From Photobacterium leiognathi (GTDB lineage Bacteria; Pseudomonadota; Gammaproteobacteria; Enterobacterales; Vibrionaceae): 64,000 nt of DNA. Each line of letters opens with the position of its first letter. Positions within the stretch are counted from its first letter, which is position 1. The stretch is taken from assembly GCF_030685535.1 (NCBI RefSeq), contig NZ_CP131601.1, positions 1,178,001-1,242,000 on the forward strand. The letters are read 5' to 3'. A program made the translations under genes and the position numbers. The notes under the pieces were generated by a model. It had not been told where the DNA came from. It did not search any database and saw nothing but the letters and a program-made list of their open reading frames with translations. Shown in pieces: positions 1 to 8,939 of this stretch.

Positions 1-1
1 G

Positions 2-775
2 AACCCGCATAACGTCTCGATTGGTAGTGCAATTTATGCGGGGATGGCACTCACTTTATGGGCCTTCCTTGGTATCGAATCTGCTGGTGCTAACTCGGGT
101 ACTGTTGAAAATCCAGAGCGTAATGTACCACTTGCTTGTATGTTGGCTACAGTCTTTTCCGCTGCAACCTATATTGCCTCAACGACAGTTATTCAAGGTA
201 TTATTCCAAACGATATTCTTGCTAAATCTGATTCTCCTTTTGGTCTGGTATTTGCTCAAATGTTTACGCCTTTCGTGGGAGAAATTATTACCGCAATGGC
301 AATCATGGCATGTGTTGGCTCTTTATTAGGATGGCAGTTTACAAATGCTCAGGTGTCGAAAGTTGCTGCAGATATGCGTTTATTCCCCAAAATCTTTTCA
401 GATGTAAATAAGCACGATGCACCGTTTAAAGGCATGATGATTATGCTAGCTTTAGAATTATTGTTAGCTGTGATGACGATTTCTCCAACGTTATTAAAAC
501 AATTTAACGTCTTGGTTAATTTAGCCGTATTTATCAACATGGTGCCTTATATTCTATCACTTACTGCTCTTGGCATAATTATGAAGCAGGCTAATGTGGG
601 TCAGAAAGAATATAACACGGGCATATTAGTTGGCTCCGTCGCTGTTATTTACAGTATTTATGGCGCTTATTCTACGGGTGAAGAAGCCGTCTTCTACGGC
701 ACTGTTATTACCTTATTTGGTTATTTCTTCTATGGCTTTATTGCTAGTCGAGATGCAACACCTAATAAAACGTAA
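2..775 (+). CDS. PotE/AdiC-type amino acid/polyamine antiporter, C-terminal part (cut by window edge)
   Basis: Inner-membrane antiporter of the APC superfamily that would exchange an amino acid for its decarboxylation product. The frame is open to the first bases of the window, so the N-terminal third is missing. The visible part begins just before the conserved LTLWAFLG motif and keeps the GSLLGWQF segment and several hydrophobic spans. By recall, stretches such as FAQMFTP, QFNVLVNLA and YSTGEEA match E. coli PotE (putrescine-ornithine) better than AdiC (arginine-agmatine). It lies 67 bp upstream of adiA in the same direction, which suggests an acid-resistance operon exporting agmatine. Substrate is inference; family membership is firm. 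Confidence 0.85.
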   Translation, partial: NPHNVSIGSAIYAGMALTLWAFLGIESAGANSGTVENPERNVPLACMLATVFSAATYIASTTVIQGIIPNDILAKSDSPFGLVFAQMFTPFVGEIITAMAIMACVGSLLGWQFTNAQVSKVAADMRLFPKIFSDVNKHDAPFKGMMIMLALELLLAVMTISPTLLKQFNVLVNLAVFINMVPYILSLTALGIIMKQANVGQKEYNTGILVGSVAVIYSIYGAYSTGEEAVFYGTVITLFGYFFYGFIASRDATPNKT

Positions 776-842
776 TTCTTATTTTTAATCGTCAATAGTC
801 ATTGTTTATCGTTATAAACCTTAAATATAACAGGATATTTAT

Positions 843-3137
843 ATGCTTAATTACGGGAAACATAAGAGAGTTTTAGTATTTGATAACTCTCAGCAAACTG
901 GGGTGATTGCGAATGCGATTGATCGTTTAATTGAAGAATTTAAAAAAGAATCGATCAATGTGCTAACAGCATCATCTTATGATGATTGTTACTCTATTTT
1001 AAATGTAAACCTTGCTATCGACTGTTTAATGTTGACATCAAGTATGACGGGACAGCAACAAGAAGAGAACGATATGTTCTTCTCTTTGATTGATAAATTA
1101 AATCAACGCCAAGAAGGGGTGCCAGTTTTCCTATTGGCAGAGAGAAAGAAAGTAACTCTCTGTGTTAATCGCGAATTAATGTCGCAGGTTGATGAGTTTG
1201 CGTGGATTTTAGAAGACACCTCAGACTTTATTGCCGGACGTGCGATAGCAGCGATGGATCGCTACCGTGAGCAATTATTACCACCACTCGCTTCTGCGAT
1301 GATGAAATACGACGATATCCATGAGTATTCATGGGCTGCGCCTGGTCATCAAGGTGGTGTAGGGTTTAGGAAAACACCTGCGGGGCAACGTTTCTATAAT
1401 TATTACGGTGAAGGGCTATTTCGCTCAGATATGGGTATTGAACGTGGATCATTAGGTTCATTGCTCGATCACACTGGCGCTTTTGGTGAAAGTGAAGATT
1501 ATGCCGCAAAAGTGTTTGGTGCTGATAAGTCTTACTCATTGGTGACAGGGACATCCGGTGCAAACCGTACCATTATGCAAATTTGTATGAGAGAGAATAC
1601 TCTCGCAATTTGTGACCGAAATTGTCATAAGTCTATTGAGCAGGGGTTAATGTTAACTGGGGCATTACCTGTTTATATGGTACCGACACGTAACCGTTAC
1701 GGTATTATCGGACCAATTTACCCTGATCAAATGTCACCAGAAGGGTTAAAAAAAGCTGCTGAAAGTAGCGAACTCACAAATGCAAAAGCCGGTACTCAAG
1801 CAACGTATGCCGTAGTCACTAACTGTACCTACGATGGTTTATGTTATAACGCTAAACGTGCACAAGACATCTTAGCGGAAAGTAGTAATCGTATTCACTT
1901 TGATGAAGCTTGGTATGGTTATGCGCGTTTTAATCCGATTTACACCGATCACTTTGCGATGCGTGGTGAACCTGTTGAAGATCCGGATGCACCGACAGTG
2001 TTTGCGACACACTCCACTCACAAATTACTGAATGCGCTCTCTCAAGCCTCTTGGATCCATATTCGCTACGGTAAAGACCATATTAACTTTGAGCGCTTTA
2101 ACCAGTCTTACATGATGCATGCAACCACTTCTCCTCTGTATGCGATCAGTGCATCGAATGATATTGCAGTATCGCAAATGGATGGTGGACGTGGTCACTC
2201 ATTAACACAAGAAGTGATCAAAGAAGCGGTGGACTATCGTCAGGCAATGGGGCGCTTGTACCGTGAGTTTGCTGCTGATGGCGACTGGTTCTTTAAACCT
2301 TGGAACGCAGAAACCATTACTGATCCTGAAACCGGTAAAGTCTATGACTTTGAAGATGCACCTGCTGAGCTAGTTGCAACCAACCAAGATTTCTGGGTGA
2401 TGAAACCGGGCGATAAATGGCATGGCTTTGATGATATCCCAGCTGACTGGTGTATGCTCGATCCAATTAAAGTGAGTATCCTCGCACCAGGTATGGGGGA
2501 TGATGGTAAGTTGCTAGATAGCGGTGTACAAGCAGCGCTTGTAACACAATATTTAACACGTTTTGGTATAGTCCCAACACGTACTACAGATTTCCAAGTG
2601 ATGTTCTTATTCTCAATGGGGATCACCAAAGGTAAGTGGGCAACCTTGGTTAATACCTTACTCAGCTTTAAAACACACTATGATAATAATACACCGTTGA
2701 AAAATGCATTACCTGATTTAGTGGCAGCGCATCCTGAAGTGTATGGTCATTTAGGTCTTAAAGATCTGGGTGATAAGATGTTTGGCTATTTGAAACAACA
2801 TACACCATCAGAAATGCTCAATGCGGCTTATTCAACGCTACCTAAAGCAGATATTACACCTCGTGCGGCTTTTGAAGCGATCGTTGATGATAATGTTGAA
2901 ATGGTGCCATCCCATAAACTGCAAGGCCGTGTCGCAGCGAATGCGGTTATTCCATATCCACCGGGTATTCCAATGTTAATGTCAGGGGAAAACTTTGGTG
3001 ATGATAGTAGCCCGCAAATTGGTTACTTACATAGTTTAGAAGTGTGGGATAAAGAATTCCCTGGCTTTGAACATGAAACCGAAGGGACAGAAGTTGAAGA
3101 TGGTGTTTACCACGTGATGTGTGTGAAGAAGTCTTAG
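843..3137 (+). CDS. adiA: Inducible arginine decarboxylase (AdiA type)
   Basis: PLP-dependent decarboxylase converting arginine to agmatine with proton consumption, the cytoplasmic half of arginine-dependent acid resistance. At 764 residues it is close to E. coli AdiA (755). It has the N-terminal flavodoxin-like wing domain (about 1-130), the PLP fold starting near WAAPGHQGGVGF, and the Schiff-base lysine in STHKLL (Lys394). The C-terminal domain ends with VMCVKKS as in AdiA. LHFDEAWYGYARF-like and HATTSPLYAI-like segments fit arginine rather than lysine or ornithine decarboxylases. AGGA lies about 9 bases before the ATG. A bidirectional terminator follows. Function is confident from recalled similarity. 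Confidence 0.95.
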   Translation: MLNYGKHKRVLVFDNSQQTGVIANAIDRLIEEFKKESINVLTASSYDDCYSILNVNLAIDCLMLTSSMTGQQQEENDMFFSLIDKLNQRQEGVPVFLLAERKKVTLCVNRELMSQVDEFAWILEDTSDFIAGRAIAAMDRYREQLLPPLASAMMKYDDIHEYSWAAPGHQGGVGFRKTPAGQRFYNYYGEGLFRSDMGIERGSLGSLLDHTGAFGESEDYAAKVFGADKSYSLVTGTSGANRTIMQICMRENTLAICDRNCHKSIEQGLMLTGALPVYMVPTRNRYGIIGPIYPDQMSPEGLKKAAESSELTNAKAGTQATYAVVTNCTYDGLCYNAKRAQDILAESSNRIHFDEAWYGYARFNPIYTDHFAMRGEPVEDPDAPTVFATHSTHKLLNALSQASWIHIRYGKDHINFERFNQSYMMHATTSPLYAISASNDIAVSQMDGGRGHSLTQEVIKEAVDYRQAMGRLYREFAADGDWFFKPWNAETITDPETGKVYDFEDAPAELVATNQDFWVMKPGDKWHGFDDIPADWCMLDPIKVSILAPGMGDDGKLLDSGVQAALVTQYLTRFGIVPTRTTDFQVMFLFSMGITKGKWATLVNTLLSFKTHYDNNTPLKNALPDLVAAHPEVYGHLGLKDLGDKMFGYLKQHTPSEMLNAAYSTLPKADITPRAAFEAIVDDNVEMVPSHKLQGRVAANAVIPYPPGIPMLMSGENFGDDSSPQIGYLHSLEVWDKEFPGFEHETEGTEVEDGVYHVMCVKKS

Positions 3138-3160
3138 GCAAGAAATAAGATAGGTAAAGA

Positions 3161-3195
3161 AAAGGCAGCTCAGTATTATTGAGCTGCCTTTTTTA
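3161..3195. terminator. Bidirectional intrinsic terminator between adiA and yfaE
   Basis: Perfect 11-bp stem (AAGGCAGCTCA/TGAGCTGCCTT) with a 7-base loop, A-tract on one side and T-tract on the other. It serves adiA on the plus strand and yfaE on the minus strand; the yfaE stop codon lies in its loop. Confidence 0.85.
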
Positions 3196-3472
3196 TTGGC
3201 TCGCTTACAGTGGGTAGTTGGTAGTCGAATTCGATTTCAACATTACTTTTAGGTACTGAGCGACAGGTAAGAATTTCATTCGGCGCAATAAAAGCAAGGG
3301 CATCTTGTTGGTCAACAGCACCTTGTTTTAACTTACAGCGACAAGCACCGCACATACCATTACGGCATTGATACTCAGGTTGAATACCTGCTTGTTCAAG
3401 CTGCTTGAGCAGAGGCTCATGGTTATTACCATGAACCTCCACGCCATTAACCTTGATGGTTAATTGACTCAT
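3176..3472 (-). CDS. yfaE: [2Fe-2S] ferredoxin for NrdB cofactor maintenance
   Basis: Small 98-residue plant-type ferredoxin. The cluster ligands are visible as C-x4-C-x2-C (Cys36, Cys41, Cys44) plus Cys70. In E. coli YfaE supplies electrons to reform the diferric-tyrosyl radical of NrdB. Its start overlaps the nrdB stop by 4 bp, implying translational coupling, and it is the last gene of nrdA-nrdB-yfaE, as in E. coli. The stop codon lies within the terminator hairpin shared with adiA. Family and context agree well. Confidence 0.92.
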   Translation of the reverse strand: MSQLTIKVNGVEVHGNNHEPLLKQLEQAGIQPEYQCRNGMCGACRCKLKQGAVDQQDALAFIAPNEILTCRSVPKSNVEIEFDYQLPTVSEPIKKAAQ

Positions 3473-4602
3473 AGTTCGAAGTCACCAAGATCGTCAGCAC
3501 TTACATCGTTGTCAATTTGACCAACAAGGTATGAACTGATTTCTGCTTCTTGAGGAGCAACTTGTACGTTATCAGAAGATAACCAAGAGTTGATCCATGG
3601 GATTGGGTTTTGCGTTGCACCTTCGTAAGCAGGGCGTAGACCCACAGCAGACATACGTAGGTTAGTGATGTATTCAACATATTGACACAAGATCTGCTTA
3701 TTCAAGCCAATCATAGAGCCATCTTTAAATAGGTAATCTGCCCAATCTTTTTCTTGCTCAGCGGCAGATTTAAAGATATCGAAACATTCTTGCTCGCATT
3801 CCACTGCAATTTCTGCCATTTCAGGATCGTCTTGACCCGTACGTAGCAAGTTCAGAATATGCTGAGTACCTGTTAAGTGCAGTGCTTCATCACGTGCGAT
3901 CAGCTTAATGATTTTCGCATTACCTTCCATAAGCTCACGCTCAGCGAAAGCAAATGAACAAGCAAAGCTCACGTAGAAACGGATTGCTTCTAGCGCGTTA
4001 ACTGACATTAAACAAAGGTATAGCTTTTTCTTTAATTCACGAAGGCTAACAGTAAATGGAACACCATTTGCTGAGTGATTACCTTCACCGAAACGGTGGT
4101 AATCATTCGTTGCTGCAATTAGCGCATCGTAGTACTTAGAAATATCACCAGCACGTTTAATGATATGTTCATTCTCGACGATATCGTCAAAAACAACCGA
4201 AGGGTTATTAACGATATTGCGGATAATATGCGTATAAGAACGTGAGTGGATGGTTTCAGAGAACGACCATGTTTCAATCCAAGTTTCTAACTCAGGGATA
4301 GAAACGATAGGCAGAAGCGCAACGTTAGGGCTACGACCTTGAATAGAATCCAATAGCGTTTGGTATTTCAGGTTACTGATGAAAATATGCTTTTCATGAT
4401 CTGGCAAATTGTTGTAGTTGATACGGTCGCCAGACACATCAACTTCTTCTGGACGCCAGAAGAAAGAAAGTTGTTTTTCGATGAGTTTTTCGAAAATCTC
4501 AAATTTTTGTTGGTCGTAGCGAGCAACATTCACCGATTGACCAAAGAACATTGGCTCTTTTAATTGATCGTTGCGGGTTTGACAAAAAGTACTGTAAGCC
4601 AT
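3469..4602 (-). CDS. nrdB: Ribonucleoside-diphosphate reductase 1, beta subunit
   Basis: R2 subunit of class Ia ribonucleotide reductase, housing the diiron site and the stable tyrosyl radical used by NrdA. Length is 377 residues, typical of the family (E. coli 376). The radical tyrosine is Tyr123 in the [11 protein letters not shown] motif, and diiron ligands sit in ETIH and [11 protein letters not shown]. It lies 45 bp downstream of nrdA, separated by a short hairpin, and overlaps yfaE by 4 bp. The start codon ATG has a GAGG-like site just upstream. No missing residues noticed. Confidence 0.96.
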   Translation of the reverse strand: MAYSTFCQTRNDQLKEPMFFGQSVNVARYDQQKFEIFEKLIEKQLSFFWRPEEVDVSGDRINYNNLPDHEKHIFISNLKYQTLLDSIQGRSPNVALLPIVSIPELETWIETWSFSETIHSRSYTHIIRNIVNNPSVVFDDIVENEHIIKRAGDISKYYDALIAATNDYHRFGEGNHSANGVPFTVSLRELKKKLYLCLMSVNALEAIRFYVSFACSFAFAERELMEGNAKIIKLIARDEALHLTGTQHILNLLRTGQDDPEMAEIAVECEQECFDIFKSAAEQEKDWADYLFKDGSMIGLNKQILCQYVEYITNLRMSAVGLRPAYEGATQNPIPWINSWLSSDNVQVAPQEAEISSYLVGQIDNDVSADDLGDFEL

Positions 4603-4619
4603 GATTTCCTCAAATCAAA

Positions 4620-4638
4620 GGGGAGCCATGAGGCTCCC
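4620..4638. other. Hairpin in the nrdA-nrdB intergenic gap
   Basis: GGGAGCC and GGCTCCC form a perfect 7-bp stem around an ATGA loop in the 45-bp gap between nrdA and nrdB. There is no convincing U-tract on the minus strand, so it may stabilise the nrdA 3' end or partly attenuate rather than terminate. Confidence 0.5.
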
Positions 4639-4647
4639 ATTTAATAA

Positions 4648-6915
4648 TTAAATTTTACAACTAGTGCAATCGTCTGCAGCCATATCACCTTGACTATCTG
4701 AGGCACCGTCACGAGTGTTATGGTAGTAAAGTGTTTTCACACCTAGTTTGTAAGCATTTAGTAGATCTTTAAGTAGTAGCTTCATAGGAACTTTACCACC
4801 AGGTTGCTTACTCGGATCATAATTCGTATTCGCCGAGATAGCTTGGTCGATAAATTTCTGCATGATACCCACAAGTTGTAGGTAACCGTCGTTACTACCG
4901 ATATTCCATAGTAGCTCGTAGTTCTCTTTATACTTAGCGTACTCAGGAACAACTTGCTTGAGGATACCATCTTTTGATGCTTTAACAGAAACGAAACCAC
5001 GCGGTGGCTCAATACCATTTGTCGCATTTGAAATTTGCGATGATGTCTCTGATGGCATTAACGCAGAAAGCGTTGAGTTACGTAGACCATGGGTTTTGAT
5101 CTCTTCACGTAACGTTTCCCAATCGTAGCGTAGTTCTGCTGAGCAAATCTTATCGATATCTTGCTTATAAGTATCGATAGGTAGTACACCTTGTGCGTAA
5201 GTTGTTTCGTTAAATGCAGGGCAAGCGCCTTGCTCTTTCGCCAAGTTTACAGATGCCTTTAATAAGTAGTATTGAATGGCTTCAAATGCTTCGTGTGTTA
5301 GGTTGTTTGCGCTACCGTCTGAGTAACGAACACCGTGTTTTGCTAAGTAGTAAGCAAAGTTGATCACACCAACACCTAGTGTACGACGGTTCATGGTAGA
5401 ACGACGTGCAGCTGGTAGTGGGTAGTCTTGGTAATCTAGTAGTGCATCTAGGGCACGAACCGTTAGCTCAGCTAGCTCTTCTAAATCATCAAGGCTATCG
5501 ATAGCACCTAGGTTAAATGCAGATAGCGTACATAGTGCAATTTCACCGTTTTCGTCTTCAACGTTGTTCAGTGGCTTAGTCGGCAGTGCGATCTCAAGAC
5601 ACAGGTTAGATTGACGAATAGGTGCAACAGCCGGATCAAATGGACTGTGTGTATTACAGTGGTCAACGTTTTGGATGTAAATACGGCCTGTAGACGCACG
5701 TTCTTGCATTAGCAATGAGAACAGATCAATTGCCTTGATTGTTTCACGCTTGATGCTGCTGTCTTGCTCATATTTTAGGTATAAACGCTCGAACTCTTCT
5801 TGATCTGCAAAGAATGCATCGTACATTCCTGGAACATCAGAAGGAGAGAACAGAGAAATGTTTTCGCCTTTGATTAAACGTGTGTACATCAGTTTGTTGA
5901 TTTGAACACCGTAGTCCATGTGACGAACACGGTTTTCTTCAACACCACGGTTATTCTTAAGTACAAGTAGTGATTCTACTTCACGGTGCCAAATAGGGTA
6001 GAACAGTGTTGCTGCACCACCGCGTACTCCACCTTGAGAACAACATTTTACTGCTGTTTGGAAGTACTTGTAAAAAGGAATACAACCCGTGTGGAATGCT
6101 TCACCACCACGGATTTCAGAGCCTAGTGCACGAATACGACCCGCGTTGATACCAATACCAGCACGTTGAGATACGTAACGCACAATTGAACTTGCTGTTG
6201 CGTTGATTGAATCAAGGCTATCGTCACATTCGATCAGTACACATGAGCTGAACTGACGTGTTGGCGTACGAACACCAGACATAATTGGTGTTGGTAGCGA
6301 GATCTTAAATAGTGACGCTGCATCGTAGAAACGTTTGATGTAATCAAGACGTGTTTCTTTTGGATATTTATTAAATAGTGCAGCTGCGATCAGGATGTAT
6401 AAGAACTGTGCACTTTCAAAAATTTCACCTGATACACGGTTTTGAACAAGGTATTTACCTTCAAGTTGTTTAACCGCTGCGTATGAGAAGTTCATATCGC
6501 GCCAGTGATCGATAAAGGTATCCATCACTGCAAATTCTTCTTCAGTGTAATCTTCTAATAAGTGCTCGTCGTATTTACCTTTAGCGACAAGGTTTTTAAC
6601 GTGCTCATATAGCTTTGGTGGCTCAAACTGACCATACGCTTTTTTACGTAGGTGGAAAATCGCCAAGCGTGCTGCAAGGTATTGGTAATCAGGGGTTTCT
6701 TCAGAGATTAAATCTGCCGCAGCTTTGATGATTGTTTCATGGATATCATCAGTACGGATACCATCGTAAAACTGGATGTGAGACTTTAATTCTACTTGAG
6801 ACACAGAAACGTTTTCTAAACCTTCTGCTGCCCATTCAATCACGCGGTGGATTTTATCTAAATCGATATTTTCAGTACGACCGTCGCGCTTGGTAACTGT
6901 TAGTTGTTGAGTCAT
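4648..6915 (-). CDS. nrdA: Ribonucleoside-diphosphate reductase 1, alpha subunit
   Basis: Catalytic R1 subunit of class Ia ribonucleotide reductase, which makes deoxyribonucleotides from NDPs. It has 755 residues, close to the E. coli protein (761). The N-terminal ATP-cone begins MTQQLTVTKRDGR. The active-site cysteines appear in RQFSSCVL, RQSNLCLEIA and GEIALCTLSA; the redox pair that receives thioredoxin/glutaredoxin electrons closes the protein as CTSC. First gene of the nrdA-nrdB-yfaE operon; grxA, a typical electron donor, is also in this window at 57.9-58.2 kb. The upstream region has NrdR-like and DnaA boxes. Confidence 0.97.
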   Translation of the reverse strand: MTQQLTVTKRDGRTENIDLDKIHRVIEWAAEGLENVSVSQVELKSHIQFYDGIRTDDIHETIIKAAADLISEETPDYQYLAARLAIFHLRKKAYGQFEPPKLYEHVKNLVAKGKYDEHLLEDYTEEEFAVMDTFIDHWRDMNFSYAAVKQLEGKYLVQNRVSGEIFESAQFLYILIAAALFNKYPKETRLDYIKRFYDAASLFKISLPTPIMSGVRTPTRQFSSCVLIECDDSLDSINATASSIVRYVSQRAGIGINAGRIRALGSEIRGGEAFHTGCIPFYKYFQTAVKCCSQGGVRGGAATLFYPIWHREVESLLVLKNNRGVEENRVRHMDYGVQINKLMYTRLIKGENISLFSPSDVPGMYDAFFADQEEFERLYLKYEQDSSIKRETIKAIDLFSLLMQERASTGRIYIQNVDHCNTHSPFDPAVAPIRQSNLCLEIALPTKPLNNVEDENGEIALCTLSAFNLGAIDSLDDLEELAELTVRALDALLDYQDYPLPAARRSTMNRRTLGVGVINFAYYLAKHGVRYSDGSANNLTHEAFEAIQYYLLKASVNLAKEQGACPAFNETTYAQGVLPIDTYKQDIDKICSAELRYDWETLREEIKTHGLRNSTLSALMPSETSSQISNATNGIEPPRGFVSVKASKDGILKQVVPEYAKYKENYELLWNIGSNDGYLQLVGIMQKFIDQAISANTNYDPSKQPGGKVPMKLLLKDLLNAYKLGVKTLYYHNTRDGASDSQGDMAADDCTSCKI

Positions 6916-7021
6916 TTTTAGTTAGTTTCCCAGTTTTCCTTGCATATGAGCTTTTTTTGCAACTTTTATAAATAGATTAGCAAAGAATGTGATCTTTGAT
7001 AAAAATTCTTGTAAGACAAAA

Positions 7022-7069
7022 ACACTATATGTTGGGGTGTGCTGTCAAAGTGATTACAAGATAGTGGTG
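7022..7069. promoter_or_regulatory. Pair of NrdR-box-like sites
   Basis: ACACTATATGTTG at 7022 matches most of the palindromic NrdR consensus (ACACwATATATwGTGT). A weaker match lies at 7054-7069 (about 9 of 16), exactly 32 bp further on, the roughly three-turn spacing known for NrdR pairs. NrdR represses nrd operons when dATP is abundant. The first box is credible, the second weak. Confidence 0.5.
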
Positions 7070-7106
7070 ATTTCGTTTTTTTGCAAGATGACATTTTTTG
7101 ACCAGC

Positions 7107-7115
7107 TGTGGATAA
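7107..7115 (-). promoter_or_regulatory. DnaA box upstream of nrdA
   Basis: TGTGGATAA is the exact complement of the consensus DnaA box TTATCCACA. DnaA boxes occur upstream of E. coli nrdA and link dNTP supply to replication initiation. Located about 190 bp before the nrdA start. Confidence 0.55.
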
Positions 7116-7414
7116 GATGGGGATTTTTATAAAAAAGTCAGTGCCTACTTACGTAACTCGCTAATGCCATCAATTAGATAGCAAATTGCAATATTGTATG
7201 GTGAGATTTTAGTGATAAAAAAAATATTTTTTTGTTGAAATTTGGTGGTTTTAGGAGTTCAAAAATTGTTGTGATTAATGTCAATTAATCTTAAGTAACC
7301 CTTGATCTTACAGGTATTTTTTGAGTCATTATGTGCATAACATATTGGGGGGGATGTTATTGGTATGTTTCGATGGAAGATGAAAATTTATGTGCTACAA
7401 AAGCTGCATTATTC

Positions 7415-7446
7415 GGCTTCAATACCTTGTTATCTATATTGAAGCC
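7415..7446. other. Inverted repeat downstream of ubiG
   Basis: Perfect 10-bp inverted repeat GGCTTCAATA/TATTGAAGCC with a 12-base loop, 20 bp past the ubiG stop. There is no T-tract on the ubiG strand, so it may act as a 3'-end stabiliser or a Rho-linked end rather than a classic terminator. Confidence 0.45.
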
Positions 7447-7466
7447 TAAATGATGACTAATATTGG

Positions 7467-8177
7467 TTAATCTTGCTTTTGGGTATGAACAATGTAGTTC
7501 ACGTCAACATTTGTTCCTAGGCTATAAGTGTTAGTTAGAGGATTGTAGTGTAAACCTATAATATGACGATCTTCTAATGCGGTTTTATCAATCATCGCCA
7601 TTAGTTCTGATGGGCGAATAAATTTATTGTGATCATGCGTACCTTTAGGCACTAAACGCATAACATGCTCCGCACCTACGATCGCAAATAAGTAAGACTT
7701 AATATTACGGTTTAAAGTTGAGAAGAAAACATGCCCGCCGGGTTTTACCATCTTCGCACAAGCAGCAATGATTGACGCAGGATCAGGGACATGCTCTAGC
7801 ATTTCCATACAAGTGATCACATCGTAATATGCTTGATGTTCTTCAGCATGCTCTTCTGCTGTTGATTGAATGTAATCAAGCTTGGTTCCTGTTTCTAAAG
7901 CATGTAAACGAGCAACAGTTAGGGGCTCTTTACCCATATCAAGACCAGTGACTTCTGCACCTTCAATTGCCATGCTTTCAGCCAGAATACCGCCACCACA
8001 GCCAACATCGAGAACTTTCTTGCCAAATAGACCATTAGCATGATCGATAACATAGTTAAGACGAAGCGGGTTGATTTGGTGAAGCGGTTTGAATTCACCT
8101 TCAAGATCCCACCAACGTGAGGCCATATCTTCGAATTTACTGATCTCAGCAGGATCTACATTTAGTGGTTTGCTCAT
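7467..8177 (-). CDS. ubiG: Ubiquinone biosynthesis O-methyltransferase
   Basis: SAM-dependent methyltransferase performing both O-methylations of ubiquinone synthesis. The 236-residue length is usual. SAM-binding motif I is VLDVGCGGG (about residues 55-63), and the family signatures ASRWWD near the N-terminus and [11 protein letters not shown] are present. It lies divergent from gyrA with a small membrane-protein ORF between, the ubiG/gyrA neighbourhood seen in enterics and vibrios. The ATG follows an AAGGAAA-type ribosome site. Confident. Confidence 0.96.
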   Translation of the reverse strand: MSKPLNVDPAEISKFEDMASRWWDLEGEFKPLHQINPLRLNYVIDHANGLFGKKVLDVGCGGGILAESMAIEGAEVTGLDMGKEPLTVARLHALETGTKLDYIQSTAEEHAEEHQAYYDVITCMEMLEHVPDPASIIAACAKMVKPGGHVFFSTLNRNIKSYLFAIVGAEHVMRLVPKGTHDHNKFIRPSELMAMIDKTALEDRHIIGLHYNPLTNTYSLGTNVDVNYIVHTQKQD

Positions 8178-8274
8178 TACATTGATGCCATTTTCCTTAA
8201 TTGATACTGCACATTATGCGAAATATTCGAAACGTTGCAAAGCAGTAATAAGCAAAGGGGAGAGGATTACTAAG

Positions 8275-8311
8275 TGAGAAAAATAGCCAAGGGATTAACA
8301 TCGCTTGGCTA
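8275..8311 (-). terminator. Intrinsic terminator of the 47-residue ORF
   Basis: TAGCCAAG/CTTGGCTA form a perfect 8-bp stem with a 12-base loop followed on the minus strand by TTTTTCTC. It lies 22 bp after the small ORF at 8334-8477 and supports that ORF being transcribed as its own unit. Confidence 0.65.
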
Positions 8312-8333
8312 CTAGTTAGCGTGAGACATAGGC

Positions 8334-8477
8334 TTACTCATTAAAGTGAGTCAGTGTAGCAGGCAGCAGTTCGGGACTAATAGTGCCACCAAATAAAGTG
8401 AGTGTCGCAAGAATTGCCATTAAAATGTATTTACCAATAATGATTGAAAGCCCTATCGTGTTAATTGCAGTACCCAT
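8334..8477 (-). CDS. Small single-span membrane protein (47 residues), unknown function
   Basis: I do not recognise this protein. The longer open frame could begin at 8549, but the ATG at 8477 has GAGGATACGATC directly before it, a good ribosome site, so I take that start. The product begins MGTAINTIGLS and is almost entirely one hydrophobic span (about residues 8-33), ending LTHFNE. An intrinsic terminator follows on the same strand. Short membrane proteins of this kind are often stress or complex-associated; nothing here indicates a specific role. It could be a chance ORF, but RBS plus terminator argue against it. Confidence 0.5.
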   Translation of the reverse strand: MGTAINTIGLSIIIGKYILMAILATLTLFGGTISPELLPATLTHFNE

Positions 8478-8939
8478 GATCGTATCCTCATTTGTCCTGA
8501 TGAAGATGCACAATACGTGTAGGCTGAGTATCATGCGTCTGAGTTGCATGTGCTGGTGAAGCTTACAAGCATATTTTGATAGGGAATACTATTGTAAAAA
8601 TTGCGACAACTCTCAATTTGTGGATTCATTAACCAATTGCAATGCGTACAATTAATAATTAAGTTATTGGTCTAATTTTTACAAACCGTTACATATTCGG
8701 TAAGTTAGAATAGTTACATTATGGTTTGAGTTATTTTTCTAATAATGCGTAATTTATAAACAGATGCATATATTCTATTCACAGTTGTGACATCGTTTAT
8801 TTCTGTTTTCTTTCATTTCCGCTAAATTACTCACAACATAAGTCGTGAAAGGTGTGCCTATTAAGGCTGTAATATGCTATATTCTTACGCCTTGCACGTA
8901 TAAAAATACGACAGAAATTACCTGAGGGATATTGGCTCC
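8478..8939. promoter_or_regulatory. gyrA upstream region (about 460 bp without a gene)
   Basis: AT-rich spacer that must hold the gyrA promoter and the promoter of the small ORF on the other strand. A GAGGGA ribosome site lies a little further than usual from the gyrA ATG. No further ORF or RNA gene could be supported. Confidence 0.4.

Larger units (their letters stand above)
6916..7466. promoter_or_regulatory. nrdA upstream region (551 bp without a gene)
   Basis: AT-rich region upstream of nrdA and downstream of ubiG. It contains the two NrdR-like boxes, a consensus DnaA box, a 7-bp inverted repeat CTTGTAA...TTACAAG flanking the first NrdR box, and the ubiG 3' hairpin. I see no ORF with a credible start. 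Confidence 0.6.
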
